Shown piece after piece: positions 1 to 9,622 of a stretch of 64,000 nt of DNA. The position numbers and the translations under genes were made by a program. The DNA is from an uncultured Muribaculaceae bacterium (GTDB lineage Bacteria; Bacteroidota; Bacteroidia; Bacteroidales; Muribaculaceae). The stretch spans positions 29,271 to 93,270 of the forward strand of contig CANQWS010000006.1 of assembly GCA_947627615.1 (NCBI GenBank). Reading direction: 5' to 3'. Every line of letters begins with the position of its first letter. The stretch's first letter is position 1. The notes under the pieces are model-generated. The model did no database searches. It worked only from the letters and a program-made list of their open reading frames with translations, and had not been told where the DNA came from.

Positions 1-2
1 TC

Positions 3-935
3 ATCCGCACCTCCATATTCGCTTTCGTGGCCTACGTGGTCATGTATGCGTCCATAGAGCTGATGACAATGGGCACGTTCAACTCCATGGTGCCGCGCAT
101 GCTGGCCGTGCTTGCCATCAATGCGGTGCTCATCTCGTTCGCCTACTTCCTTATATTTATGGTGGAGAAGATTTTCGGTTTCACCTCGAGGGTGACGCTC
201 GTGGAGCTTGCCGACATCAACCACCCGCTTCTGCGCGAGCTTTCGGAGGAATGCCCCGGCACCTTCAACCATTCCATGGCTGTGAGCAACCTCGCTTCGG
301 CGGCGGCGTCGAGAATAGGAGCCAATGTGCAGCTCGTCAGGACCGGAGCGCTCTATCATGACATTGGCAAGGTCAATAATCCGGCCTTCTTCACCGAGAA
401 CCAGCATGGCGTCAATCCCCACGACGCGCTGACCCCGCTGCAGAGCGCCCGCATAGTCATAGGCCATGTGACCGACGGTCTGCGCAAGGCCGAGAAGGCA
501 AAACTGCCGTCGACAATCCGTGACTTCATCAACCAGCATCACGGCCGCGGCAAGGCCCGCTATTTCTACACCACCTACTGCAACCAGCACCCCGGCGAAG
601 ACGTTGACGCCGCGCCGTTCACCTATCCCGGCCCCAATCCGCAGACGCGCGAGGCCTCGCTGGTGATGATGGCCGATGCCGTGGAGGCTGCGTCGCGTTC
701 GCTGCAGCAGCACACCCCCGAAGCCATTTCGGCTCTGGTCAACAAGATTATCGACAGCCAGATAGCCGAAGGGCTCCACAACGACTCTCCCATCTCGTTC
801 CGCGACGTGGAGACCGTGAAACAGGTCTTCGCATCGAGGCTGCGCACCATGTATCACTCCCGCATCTCCTATCCCGAGGCCATCGACAAGTCCGAAAAGA
901 CCGACACTCCTGACGGAAAATCGCCTCAGGCGTGA
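3..935 (+). CDS. Membrane HD-domain phosphohydrolase (7TMR-HD/PgpH-like), 5' truncated by window edge
   Basis: The frame is open to the left edge, so this is the C-terminal part of a longer gene. The first residues are hydrophobic and look like the last membrane helices, followed by a cytosolic HD domain with the motif YHDIGK (about residue 118 of the visible part) and further His/Asp residues (NQHHGRGKA). Full-length 7TM-HD proteins of this type hydrolyse cyclic di-AMP in several bacteria; that activity is known for the family and is not shown here. The true start lies outside the window. The next gene begins 75 bp downstream on the same strand. Confidence 0.8.
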   Translation: MRTSIFAFVAYVVMYASIELMTMGTFNSMVPRMLAVLAINAVLISFAYFLIFMVEKIFGFTSRVTLVELADINHPLLRELSEECPGTFNHSMAVSNLASAAASRIGANVQLVRTGALYHDIGKVNNPAFFTENQHGVNPHDALTPLQSARIVIGHVTDGLRKAEKAKLPSTIRDFINQHHGRGKARYFYTTYCNQHPGEDVDAAPFTYPGPNPQTREASLVMMADAVEAASRSLQQHTPEAISALVNKIIDSQIAEGLHNDSPISFRDVETVKQVFASRLRTMYHSRISYPEAIDKSEKTDTPDGKSPQA

Positions 936-1010
936 AAAATAGGTCACGCGGCCGTCATTTCCCGGGCCATACGCGTTATAAGTCTATAATCTACCGAAAA
1001 TATTCAAGTC

Positions 1011-1517
1011 ATGTCCACCTTAGCCGTTGTTCTCATAGTGATTTCGTCGCTGCTCACGCTCTGGAGCGTGGCCTCGGCGTTCGTTTCGTGGCGCTGGGCC
1101 GCCGCCACCGCTTATGCGGCCCTGTGGCCCCTCTGCTATATCCCCGGCATGGAGATACCGGAATCGCTGCTGATATTCTGGGGCATAGCGGCGCTGATAG
1201 CCCTAGGCATCAACTATATGCTCCCCTTCGAGGTGGCCACGGCGAGACTCGGCATGGGATTCATGACCGGAGGCGCCCTCTGCGGCATGATGGTGGGTCT
1301 GATAGCCTCGTCCAATGCCGGGACTATATGCGGTTCCGCTGCCGGAGTGCTTCTCGGCGCCATAGCGTTCAGCCGCACCCGACGCGGCGTCATGATGGAG
1401 TTCCCGTCGAAGAAATTTTTCAATTACCTCATGGCCAAAGGACTTCCGCTGGTGGTTATCATGTCATCGGCCGGTCTTGTGATAATGGCCTGTTACCAGT
1501 TTTTCACTATGAATTGA
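1011..1517 (+). CDS. Small multi-pass membrane protein of unknown function
   Basis: The 168-aa product is strongly hydrophobic, with about four or five predicted membrane helices and Gly/Ala-rich segments (for example GLIASSNAGTICGSAAGVLLGAI). I do not recognise a family. It starts at ATG 1011 and ends 4 bp before the ATG of the DUF4919 gene, so the two are almost certainly co-transcribed. A longer overlapping reading in another frame (932-1525) gives an Arg/His-rich peptide with no family character and was rejected. Confidence 0.7.
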   Translation: MSTLAVVLIVISSLLTLWSVASAFVSWRWAAATAYAALWPLCYIPGMEIPESLLIFWGIAALIALGINYMLPFEVATARLGMGFMTGGALCGMMVGLIASSNAGTICGSAAGVLLGAIAFSRTRRGVMMEFPSKKFFNYLMAKGLPLVVIMSSAGLVIMACYQFFTMN

Positions 1518-1521
1518 CCCT

Positions 1522-2232
1522 ATGAAGCGATTGTTCTTTATAATAGCGTTAGTCTCGGCTCTCTCGGCGGTCACCTCCGCCCAGCTCCCTTTCGAGCGGC
1601 TCACCCGCACCAAGCCCGACCTCGCGAAGATTCGCGCGGAAATAACGGACCGCGGCTCAAAATACTACTATCCGGTGCTCATGAAAGAGTATCTCAGCGA
1701 GGACACGGTGATGAAACTCGACAAATACCGCCGCCTCTATCTGGGCTACATGTTTCAGGAGGACTATGACCCTTACCGTCCGTCGGCCGCTCCGGACATG
1801 ACCGGACCTCTCTATCACTCCACGCTGCCCACGTCGGCCCAGTGCGAGCAGATAATAGCCAACGCCAAGACCGCGCTTGCCGGCAACCCGTTTGACCTGC
1901 GGCAGATGAGCGCCATGATTGCGGCCCTGAACATTCTGGGAAAGAAGGACCAGGCCGCCCGATGGCAGTACAAGTTGAACCATCTGCTGATGACCATAGT
2001 CTCCACCGGCACCGGCGAGGACGAGGAACATGCCTGGTTCGTCATTGAGCCGCAGCACGAGTATGTGCTGCTGAACATGATGGGCTATCAGGTGACAAAC
2101 CATCTGTTCTACGACCCGTTCTACGAATACCTCACCGTGGTGGACCTCAACGCCGGTAAAAAAGGCGGTTTCTACTTCAACCTCCAGCCCATGCTTCAGG
2201 AGCATTACCGGAAGTTCCCCGACGAACTCTGA
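1522..2232 (+). CDS. DUF4919-family protein
   Basis: The 236-aa product has an N-terminal signal peptide (hydrophobic residues 3-19, cleavage after SAQ) and a body that resembles the Bacteroidales DUF4919 family: a PDLAKI segment, a YYYPVLMKEYLSED stretch, a YLGYMFQEDYDPYR motif and a C-terminal GKKGGFYFNLQPM. The function of the family is unknown. It is likely periplasmic. It lies 4 bp after the preceding membrane-protein gene and is probably the last gene of that short operon. Confidence 0.75.
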   Translation: MKRLFFIIALVSALSAVTSAQLPFERLTRTKPDLAKIRAEITDRGSKYYYPVLMKEYLSEDTVMKLDKYRRLYLGYMFQEDYDPYRPSAAPDMTGPLYHSTLPTSAQCEQIIANAKTALAGNPFDLRQMSAMIAALNILGKKDQAARWQYKLNHLLMTIVSTGTGEDEEHAWFVIEPQHEYVLLNMMGYQVTNHLFYDPFYEYLTVVDLNAGKKGGFYFNLQPMLQEHYRKFPDEL

Positions 2233-2403
2233 CCAGAACCGTCCGCGGTTTCCGAATAAAAATATACGTTGCTGTCAGATGATTTTCCCGTCGGGCGGCA
2301 ATTTTTTTGTGCGTGTGGCGGAATGAAAAAATCGGGTAAAAAAGGTCCGATTGCATGAAAAACAAGCGGTTGGACGTGGTGAACGGAATGTGTCATGGCA
2401 TTT

Positions 2404-2469
2404 TGAACTGATTATTTCCTTAATTGAATAGCTTTTCAGGGAGGTTTGGTGCGGCAATACATAATTTTG
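2404..2469 (+). promoter_or_regulatory. Operator A plus -7 element upstream of the 922-aa secreted protein gene
   Basis: Half-site TGAACTGATT starts at 2404 and TGAATAGCTT at 2425 (21 bp later). The Bacteroidetes -7 element TAATTTTG is at 2462-2469, 37 bp after the second half-site start. The rest of the 329-bp gap 2233-2561 shows nothing else recognisable. The same arrangement occurs at 10805, 35470(-), 36801(-) and 38413. Confidence 0.6.
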
Positions 2470-2561
2470 CATCGTCGCCTATAAGACGATTTTGAGATTA
2501 TAAACCAAATTTCTAACTGTTTAAATTTTTTCAACTGTTAAATTTAATACCCCCAATCATT

Positions 2562-5330
2562 ATGAAAAGAAATCTACTTTTGGGATTTGCGCTTTTCGCA
2601 GGGTTTGCCGCACAGGCGGTAACTTCCCCCTACACGGGTTCCGAGGCAGCTGAAGGCACCTACTATCTCTACCAGGTGGAGACAAACCAGTGGCTTCAGC
2701 CCAACATGCGGGACATGGGCCAGTGGACCACTTACGGTACGCTTGGCAGCGTCGGTATTGATGTCCAGCTTCTCAAGCCGGAAGGCAAGAACTTCGAAGG
2801 CTGGCAGATCAACGTGAACTTCACCGGCAACGGTGAACTCAACGGCTCCGACCAGGACCGTTTCTTCTTTGACCAGAATGACCGTGCTCTCTGTGACTGG
2901 ATTTTCGAACCGGTTGAACTCGAAGGCGGCGGCCATGCCTACAAAATCATGATCAAGGCCAACGACCCCGATTCACGTGACCGTGACAAAATTGCCAACG
3001 ACACCTATATCGGTGCAAAGGACGGTCTTCTCTCCGACAATCCCGAGGATTTCACCTGGCAGCTCGTCAGCAAGAAGGAGCGCGAGGAAAAAATGATCGC
3101 CGCTTCAGCCAACGGTCCTCAGGACGCTTCATGGCTTATCCCCTGGTATGACGGTGGCCGCAATGACAAACGTGACCGTCAGTGGACCCACGAGGTCAAC
3201 AACAATCAGGGCGGTAACTGGGGCAATGGCGGCTCAAACGGTTATCCGGTATTCGAGTACTGGCACTATATAACCATGACCCGCAGCATCACCCTCACCG
3301 ACCTGCCCAATGGAACCTACAAATTCTCTGTTCAGGCTTACTACCGCGACGGTGAGATTGACAATGCATGCGCCCAGCGTTACGTTGACAATGCCTACGT
3401 GCCCCGCGCGTTCTACTATGCCGGCGCACAGAAGAAGGCCGTGATGTCAATCTGGGACGACGCTCAGGACCAGGCCACCGACGGTTTCTCATGGACCACC
3501 GACCTCGACGGAACATGGACTGACCACAAATATGTGCCCAACTCCCTCCCCGAGGCCGCTACCGCCATGTTCAACGGTCACTACATCAACGAGTACCTCA
3601 CCGTTCCCGTGAACGACGGACAGCTTGCCATCGGTATCGACAAACCGGAAGGCGAATTCCGTGACTGGCTGATCACAAAACGTATGTATCTCCAGTATGT
3701 TGGTCAGGAGACCCAGCCCGAAGACCTCTCAGGCCTGCAAAAAGAACTCAGCGACCTGATCACTCTGGGCGAAAGCCTTCCCGAAGTGCCTTCGCTGACT
3801 GCCGCCATTGAGGAAGCCAAAGCTTCTCTCGGTACCTCTTCTTCATCCACAGCTCTTCTGAGCAACATCAACAAAATGAAGAAAATCACGAGAGCCGTAT
3901 CGTCGGCAAAAGATGTGATCGCTACCTATAACGCCACCAAAAAGTACGTCAAGGGCAGCATCGCCTCCGCTGAAGAAAGATTCAACAAAGCCGATTCAAA
4001 AGGCGGCTTCGAGGACGCTCTCAAGGAACTCCGCTATCTGCGTCGCCGCGAGGCCCGCGAAATACATGAAAATGTGTTCAAAGGAAATGTACCCGCAGCC
4101 GGTGAGTTCTATCTCTATAATGTGGGCCAGAAGCAGTTCCTCTGCGGTGGTTCTGACTGGGGCGCACACGCAGCCCTCGGCATGCCCGGTTTGCTTTTGA
4201 CTCTCGAGGACGCGAATCCCGACATGCTTGACTTCCATATCGAGACCGGACTCTACAACGGTGATGACAAACACTATCTGAACTATCGCGGTTACATGGA
4301 TTGCCCCAAGGCCGGCGCATGGCGCTTCGTGCCCGTTGAAGGCAAGGAAAATGTCTACAACATCGCTCAGACCGATTATCCCGACGCTTTCTGGATCTGG
4401 GATCCCTATACATCCGTTGACGACGGTCACTCTGACGAGACCACCGTCTGCACCGAAAGACGCGGTGTTGATCTCTCTGACGAGAACGCACAATGGATGC
4501 TCGTGACCAAGGCCGACCGTGACGCTCTCATGGAGAAAGCCTCGCTCGAGAACCCCGTTGATGTCAGCTACTATATCCAGTCGCCCAACTTCAGCCAGCG
4601 CGAGGATGTTTCGGGATGGACAGGTAACGATTTCGCAATCTGGGAACGTGGTGCAAACCACTATGACTTCTGCGGCGAGTCATGGAATACCGGCAAATTC
4701 GATATATCCCAGATGATTCAGGGCCTTCCTGCCGGTATCTATGCCACAAGCGCTCAGGGCTTCTATCGCAACGGCCGTCACAACACCATCGTTGAGAACG
4801 AAAACACCATCTATGGTCAGGCCGACCTCGAACCGCTACAGAATGCATATCTGTCCGGCAATCTCGAAGAAGACGATGTTCCCTTCCCCAGCATCACAGC
4901 TGAAAGCGGCAATGCCCCCGGCGAAGGTAGCAAGACCACTTCTGAGGACGGCACTGTGACCTACGAGATACCTTACGACTGCGTACAGGCTTCCAATTAC
5001 TTCAAGAGCGGTCTCTACAAGACCTACGCAGTGTCGGAACTCGGTGACGGTGATGAATATTACATCGGAGCCAGCAAGAGCGAACAGGCCAATCCTCAGG
5101 ACTGGGTTGTGTTCGACAACTTCCGCATCGTCTACTACGGTAAGGACACCACCAAGGAAGCCGTCAAGGAAGCTATCCTGGCCGGTATCGACGACATTGT
5201 GACCGACGAGAACATCGACGGCCAGCGTCCCGCCGACAACCGCATCTACAACCTTCTCGGTATACCCGTCGAGAACCCCACAGCTCCCGGCATCTATATC
5301 CAGAACGGTCAGAAGTTCATCGTGAAATAA
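2562..5330 (+). CDS. Secreted protein with internal duplication and C-terminal sorting-type tail
   Basis: The 922-aa product has a signal peptide (residues 1-19). It is built of two copies of the same module pair. A ricin/lectin-like start occurs at about 30 (GTYYLYQVETNQWL) and 511 (GEFYLYNVGQKQFL), and a second beta-rich module at about 188 (ASWLIPWY) and 666 (VSYYIQSPNFS), offset about 480 residues. An Ala/Lys/Glu-rich helical linker (about 390-500) separates the copies. The last 37 residues (RIYNLLGIP, GIYIQNGQKFIVK) match the short C-terminal tail of many Bacteroidales exported proteins and resemble a type IX sorting tail. No catalytic domain is recognised; a glycan-binding role is inferred from operator A and the neighbouring genes. 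Confidence 0.75.
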   Translation: MKRNLLLGFALFAGFAAQAVTSPYTGSEAAEGTYYLYQVETNQWLQPNMRDMGQWTTYGTLGSVGIDVQLLKPEGKNFEGWQINVNFTGNGELNGSDQDRFFFDQNDRALCDWIFEPVELEGGGHAYKIMIKANDPDSRDRDKIANDTYIGAKDGLLSDNPEDFTWQLVSKKEREEKMIAASANGPQDASWLIPWYDGGRNDKRDRQWTHEVNNNQGGNWGNGGSNGYPVFEYWHYITMTRSITLTDLPNGTYKFSVQAYYRDGEIDNACAQRYVDNAYVPRAFYYAGAQKKAVMSIWDDAQDQATDGFSWTTDLDGTWTDHKYVPNSLPEAATAMFNGHYINEYLTVPVNDGQLAIGIDKPEGEFRDWLITKRMYLQYVGQETQPEDLSGLQKELSDLITLGESLPEVPSLTAAIEEAKASLGTSSSSTALLSNINKMKKITRAVSSAKDVIATYNATKKYVKGSIASAEERFNKADSKGGFEDALKELRYLRRREAREIHENVFKGNVPAAGEFYLYNVGQKQFLCGGSDWGAHAALGMPGLLLTLEDANPDMLDFHIETGLYNGDDKHYLNYRGYMDCPKAGAWRFVPVEGKENVYNIAQTDYPDAFWIWDPYTSVDDGHSDETTVCTERRGVDLSDENAQWMLVTKADRDALMEKASLENPVDVSYYIQSPNFSQREDVSGWTGNDFAIWERGANHYDFCGESWNTGKFDISQMIQGLPAGIYATSAQGFYRNGRHNTIVENENTIYGQADLEPLQNAYLSGNLEEDDVPFPSITAESGNAPGEGSKTTSEDGTVTYEIPYDCVQASNYFKSGLYKTYAVSELGDGDEYYIGASKSEQANPQDWVVFDNFRIVYYGKDTTKEAVKEAILAGIDDIVTDENIDGQRPADNRIYNLLGIPVENPTAPGIYIQNGQKFIVK

Positions 5331-5371
5331 CACACGCTTCTTACTTATAAGAGTTTCCAAATAGGTTTTAA

Positions 5372-5415
5372 GGCCCCGCATCAGCCAAGGCATTCAGCCG
5401 GCACGATGTGGGGCC
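5372..5415 (+). terminator. Hairpin after the 922-aa protein gene
   Basis: GGCCCCGCATC (5372-5382) pairs with GATGTGGGGCC (5405-5415) with one G-T wobble, followed by ATATTTTGT. It lies 42 bp after the stop codon and is a plausible rho-independent terminator with a weak T-run. Confidence 0.5.
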
Positions 5416-5448
5416 ATATTTTGTCCCGTCCCGTCCCGAAACAAATCA

Positions 5449-5491
5449 TATTCCAAAAAAAAAGTGGCAGTTTTGCCAGTTTTTTGGAATA
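5449..5491. terminator. Long A/T-flanked inverted repeat, bidirectional terminator-like
   Basis: TATTCCAAAAAA at 5449 pairs with TTTTTTGGAATA ending at 5491. An inner GTGGCA/TGCCA stem encloses GTTT. An A-run on one arm and a T-run on the other make it terminator-like in both directions. It lies between the first hairpin and the HTCS promoter. Confidence 0.45.
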
Positions 5492-5572
5492 CGGGAGGCG
5501 CGGGGACCGACAATTAACCTTCGTGTTAAATTTATTTAACATTGTGGCAGGGGGCGGACGTGCCTTTATTGC

Positions 5573-5580
5573 TAATTTTG
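5573..5580 (+). promoter_or_regulatory. Putative -7 element of the HTCS gene
   Basis: TAATTTTG matches TAnnTTTG, 53 bp before the HTCS start. No -33 TTG at normal spacing is visible, and the two-half-site operator found at other promoters of this locus is absent. Confidence 0.4.
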
Positions 5581-5632
5581 CAATATAAACAAACTGGAGC
5601 CAATCACTCATCACATCAACCTTGAATCTGAT

Positions 5633-8600
5633 ATGAATCTGTGGAGACTTATTAAGGGAATGCTCTTGCTGACGTTGCTTTTCATTCTGAATCCGACGGC
5701 GTCGGCCGACCCCGTGCCCGCGCCGTTGCAGCTTGTCAACACCGACATAGCCCGTAATACCAACAATATATGTGCCCTGCGTGACCGCTACGGATTTCTG
5801 TGGGTGGGCACCACCACCGGCCTCAGTTGCTACGACGGCAACGGGACCCCGGTCTATTTCAACCATTCGGGGCGTCTGCGCTCCACGGCCAATATCTCCA
5901 TAAGCACGCTGTTCGAGTATGGCGACAACGTGTGGTTCGGCGGAACAAGAGGCCTCTATGTGTTTGACCGAAAGAACAATACCTCGAGCCATTTCCCCTT
6001 CCGCACACGCTACGGGGTGCAGATTAGCTCGCAGGTGGATAAGATTCTCGCCACCCCTGACAACCGCATCTGGATATGCACCCAGGGACAGGGATTTTTC
6101 ATATTCAACACCGCCGACAGCACCCTGACGCAGGACAGCCGCCACGGCTCCTTCTATTCGGACATGGCCGTGGGCAGCAACGGTCTGGTGTATCTCGCAT
6201 CGCTCAACGGCCAGATACAGTCATTCAGGCCCGACGGCAAATTCTCCGGCACGGTCAATCTGCCGGAATACGTGATGAACAAATCGCGTATCTCCATGGC
6301 AGCCAGCGGAAATGACATCTGGCTCTCGTCAGGCTCGGACCTTTACCGGCTCGACACCGTGACCGGGCAGGTGACAAGGGTGCTCCACAACTCGGCCGCA
6401 GGACTGATCAACATGCTGCTCACCGGCCGCGACGGAAACATTTTCCTCGCTTCCGACACCGGCCTGTGGGACTACAGCCCGGTTACCGGACAGATCGAGA
6501 AAGTGCGCACGTCAACTTCCAACGGAGCGGCCGTCAGAGACCCGCGCGTGACCTCGCTCGCCGCCGATACCGACGGCAATGTGCTGCTGGTCACCCCTAT
6601 GGGCGGAATCCTCGAACTGCTCACACGCCAGCCGGCTTTCAGTTTCAGGCCCATCACGGACGATACCGGAAGCTACAACATTGTCTACGCTCTTTGCCCG
6701 CGCGCCGGCTCTCAGGGCCTTTGGGTAGGCTCCGATCTCGGTCTGGGATTCTATAATCTCGAAAGCCATGCCTACGTTCCGGTCAGTGTCCCGGGACTCG
6801 GCTCCGGCGCCGTGACAGCCATAACCCCCGACGGGACAAACCTGTGGCTCGCCACCCGGCATTCCGGCCTGATTCTCTTCGATACGCTGACGGGCACCTC
6901 GCGCCACTACACGTATGACGCCAATATCCCTTATACCATAGGCAGCAACGAGGTCAACGAAGTGTTCATAACCGACCGCGGCGAGCATTTCGTGCTGACC
7001 GACGGAGGACTTAACGTGTTCTTGCCTGAGACTGACAATTTCAAGCAGCGCACCGAAATAGGCCAGAACATGCGCATGGTCACCATGGCCGAGGACCGCC
7101 AGGGCCGGCTCTGGGCGGCCACGCAGAAAGAGGGCGTGCATTTCCTCCGCAAGGGAGAGACGCGTTTCGTGGCGTTCGACAGTAAGATTCTGGGGGCCGC
7201 GCCGGTAACCTCCATGCTGTGTGACAGCCGCGGAACCCTGTGGATGGCCACGGAGAGCGACGGCGTGTATTATTTCGACGAAGAGGCCGGCGATTTTGTG
7301 CCGCTTGACGTGCCTGTGCTGAAATTAGGCCCGATAACTCTGCTTGAGGAAGACAAGGACGGACGCATCTGGATAGGCTCCGACAATATACTGGTGCGCA
7401 TTGACGGCAACCGCAATGTCCACTATTTCAATTTCAGCCGCTATGCCGGACGCATTCCGGTGGCCCGTTCGGGCTGCCGTCTGCCCTCGGGCGAGATAGC
7501 ACTCGGAAGCCGCAACGGCTTCATCACGTTCATGCCGGGAATGATGACCACGGACGAAAACAAGATAAAGGTGTTTCCCCGTTCCATCAGCTTCCCCTAC
7601 ATGGCCGATGACACGGAGGAACTCCGCCGTCTGGGCCTCGACAAGCTTCTCTACACCTGTGACGGGGTTGAGATTCCATACGACCACAACAGCTTCACCA
7701 TCAACCTGTCATCGACCCATCCGGTTGACATGCCGCAGGTGAGATATGACTACATGCTTTCCGGCGTTGACCAGGGCTGGGTGGTAGGCGTTGGTTCCGA
7801 CGGAGTCACCTACAACAATCTCGAGCCGGGCACCTACGAGTTTCTGGTTCGCCCGAGCGGAATGGCCGATAATGCGGCTAAGCGGCTGATGATAAAGGTG
7901 TTGCCGCCGTGGTACAGGACCACGATAGCCTACGTGGTCTACGTGTTGCTCGGGCTGCTGATGGCGTGGTGCATATTCATTCTCTCGCGTCGCCGTATCC
8001 GCCGCCACTACCGCCGCCGCATGGAGCAGATGAGCATCCAGAAGGAGCGCGAGATGTTCCAGTCAAAGACCCGCTATTTCGTTGACCTCGTGCATGAGAT
8101 ACGCACGCCGCTGATGCTCATAAGCCTGCCGCTGGAGCATATAGCCGAGGGCGTGGTGGGCAAGGACGCCCCGGCATCGGGCCGCATGACCAAATATGTG
8201 CGCTCTATGCAGCGCAATCTCAACTATCTTCTCGGAATAACCAATCAGCTTCTCGATTTCCGCAAGGTGGAGAACACCAACGAGATAAATCTGAAATTCT
8301 CGCGCGTGAACCTCAACGAAATGCTGTCGACGATATGCCACCGTTTCGACGAGCCTCTGAAGGCCGACGGAAAGGAGCTGACCCTGAAGCTTCCGGAGCA
8401 GGAAATCACTGCCACCCTCGACGCCGAAAAGACCGAGCGCATGCTGATGAATCTGCTCGGCAACGCCCTGAAGTATTCCAGGACGCATGTCGATGTGGTC
8501 CTTGCCGCGAAAGGCGACGGCGAAGTGACCGTTTCCGTGGCCGACGACGGTCCGGGCGTGCCTGAAAAGGAAAGAGAGCGCATTTTCGACACCTACTACC

Positions 8601-9622
8601 AGATCGGTAACGACAATGTGGCCGCCTCTCTGGGAACCGGTCTCGGTCTGGCCTACGCCAAGCTTGTAGCGGTGTCACACAAGGGCGACATCACGGTTGC
8701 CGAAAGCCCGCGCGGCGGTGCGCTCTTCACCATCACCTTCCCTCTGGGCCTTGACATCGAAGTGGCCGACGAGGCCGTTCCCGAGGTGGTGGAAGAGGAA
8801 GCCGCCGAGACCGGCGAGGCTGTGAAACAGGATGTGACGGTGATGGTGGTGGAGGACAACCGCGAACTCCGCGACATGGTCACCGAATCGCTCGGCCGCT
8901 ACTATACTATTCTGACGGCTTCTGACGGCGAAGAGGCGCTCAAGGTGCTTGACTCGAAGAACGTCGACATCATTGTCAGCGACGTGATGATGCCCGGAAT
9001 GGACGGCATGGAGCTCTGCCGCAGAGTGAAGGCCGATGTGAACTATTCCCACATACCGTTCATCATACTGACCGCCAAGACCGGAGAGGACGCCCACAAT
9101 CAGGCCATGGAATGCGGCGCCGATGTGTTCCTGGTGAAACCGTTCCCAATAGGGCGTCTGCGTAATCAGATAGCCAATATCCTGCGCACCCGTCACCTCT
9201 TCTACAAGCGCATCCGTACGGCCAACCCGCTCGTGGACCTCAAGTCAAAGGACGACGGTGACAGGATTCCGGCCCTGAACCGCTACGAGGCCGAGTTCCT
9301 CGAGAAGATGAACAGCATTATCAAGGAAAACATAGGCGACGAGGAATTCTCCATCGACGTGCTCGCCGAGAACCTCAACATGAGCCGTTCGAGCTTCTAC
9401 CGCAAGATTACGGCCGTGGTTGGCATGCCTCCGGGCGATTATCTGAAGACATTCCGCCTGAATTATGCCGCCGAGCTGCTGATTGACGGATGCAGGGTTA
9501 CGGAAGTGGCCTCCAACGTGGGATTCACCTCGTCAAGCTATTTTGCCAAATGTTTCCGTGACAAGTTCGGGATGCTGCCCAGCGAGTATGTGGCTTCAAG
9601 GAGCGCCGAAAACGGGCAGTGA
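5633..9622 (+). CDS. Hybrid two-component system sensor/regulator (HTCS) of the PUL
   Basis: The single 1329-aa chain has a signal peptide (about 1-25), a periplasmic double beta-propeller of Reg_prop-type blades (about 30-680, many LWVGT/IWIGS-like motifs), a Y_Y_Y domain (about 695-755), one membrane helix (about 763-785), a HisKA domain with phospho-His821 (HEIRTPL), a HATPase domain (NALKYS, DDGPGVP, GTGLGLAY), a receiver with phospho-Asp1117 (SDVMMPGMDG) and a C-terminal AraC-type HTH (about 1215-1325). HTCS proteins bind glycan fragments in the periplasm and activate PUL genes. It is the only AraC-type DNA-binding domain seen in the window, so it is the best candidate for the shared operator. 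Its 3' end overlaps the convergent GH43-like gene by 27 bp. Confidence 0.95.
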   Translation: MNLWRLIKGMLLLTLLFILNPTASADPVPAPLQLVNTDIARNTNNICALRDRYGFLWVGTTTGLSCYDGNGTPVYFNHSGRLRSTANISISTLFEYGDNVWFGGTRGLYVFDRKNNTSSHFPFRTRYGVQISSQVDKILATPDNRIWICTQGQGFFIFNTADSTLTQDSRHGSFYSDMAVGSNGLVYLASLNGQIQSFRPDGKFSGTVNLPEYVMNKSRISMAASGNDIWLSSGSDLYRLDTVTGQVTRVLHNSAAGLINMLLTGRDGNIFLASDTGLWDYSPVTGQIEKVRTSTSNGAAVRDPRVTSLAADTDGNVLLVTPMGGILELLTRQPAFSFRPITDDTGSYNIVYALCPRAGSQGLWVGSDLGLGFYNLESHAYVPVSVPGLGSGAVTAITPDGTNLWLATRHSGLILFDTLTGTSRHYTYDANIPYTIGSNEVNEVFITDRGEHFVLTDGGLNVFLPETDNFKQRTEIGQNMRMVTMAEDRQGRLWAATQKEGVHFLRKGETRFVAFDSKILGAAPVTSMLCDSRGTLWMATESDGVYYFDEEAGDFVPLDVPVLKLGPITLLEEDKDGRIWIGSDNILVRIDGNRNVHYFNFSRYAGRIPVARSGCRLPSGEIALGSRNGFITFMPGMMTTDENKIKVFPRSISFPYMADDTEELRRLGLDKLLYTCDGVEIPYDHNSFTINLSSTHPVDMPQVRYDYMLSGVDQGWVVGVGSDGVTYNNLEPGTYEFLVRPSGMADNAAKRLMIKVLPPWYRTTIAYVVYVLLGLLMAWCIFILSRRRIRRHYRRRMEQMSIQKEREMFQSKTRYFVDLVHEIRTPLMLISLPLEHIAEGVVGKDAPASGRMTKYVRSMQRNLNYLLGITNQLLDFRKVENTNEINLKFSRVNLNEMLSTICHRFDEPLKADGKELTLKLPEQEITATLDAEKTERMLMNLLGNALKYSRTHVDVVLAAKGDGEVTVSVADDGPGVPEKERERIFDTYYQIGNDNVAASLGTGLGLAYAKLVAVSHKGDITVAESPRGGALFTITFPLGLDIEVADEAVPEVVEEEAAETGEAVKQDVTVMVVEDNRELRDMVTESLGRYYTILTASDGEEALKVLDSKNVDIIVSDVMMPGMDGMELCRRVKADVNYSHIPFIILTAKTGEDAHNQAMECGADVFLVKPFPIGRLRNQIANILRTRHLFYKRIRTANPLVDLKSKDDGDRIPALNRYEAEFLEKMNSIIKENIGDEEFSIDVLAENLNMSRSSFYRKITAVVGMPPGDYLKTFRLNYAAELLIDGCRVTEVASNVGFTSSSYFAKCFRDKFGMLPSEYVASRSAENGQ

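Noticed and set aside
932..1525. 197-aa open frame overlapping the small membrane protein gene
   Set aside because: Its Arg/His-rich translation has no family character, whereas the 1011-1517 frame gives ordered membrane helices and correct spacing to the next gene.
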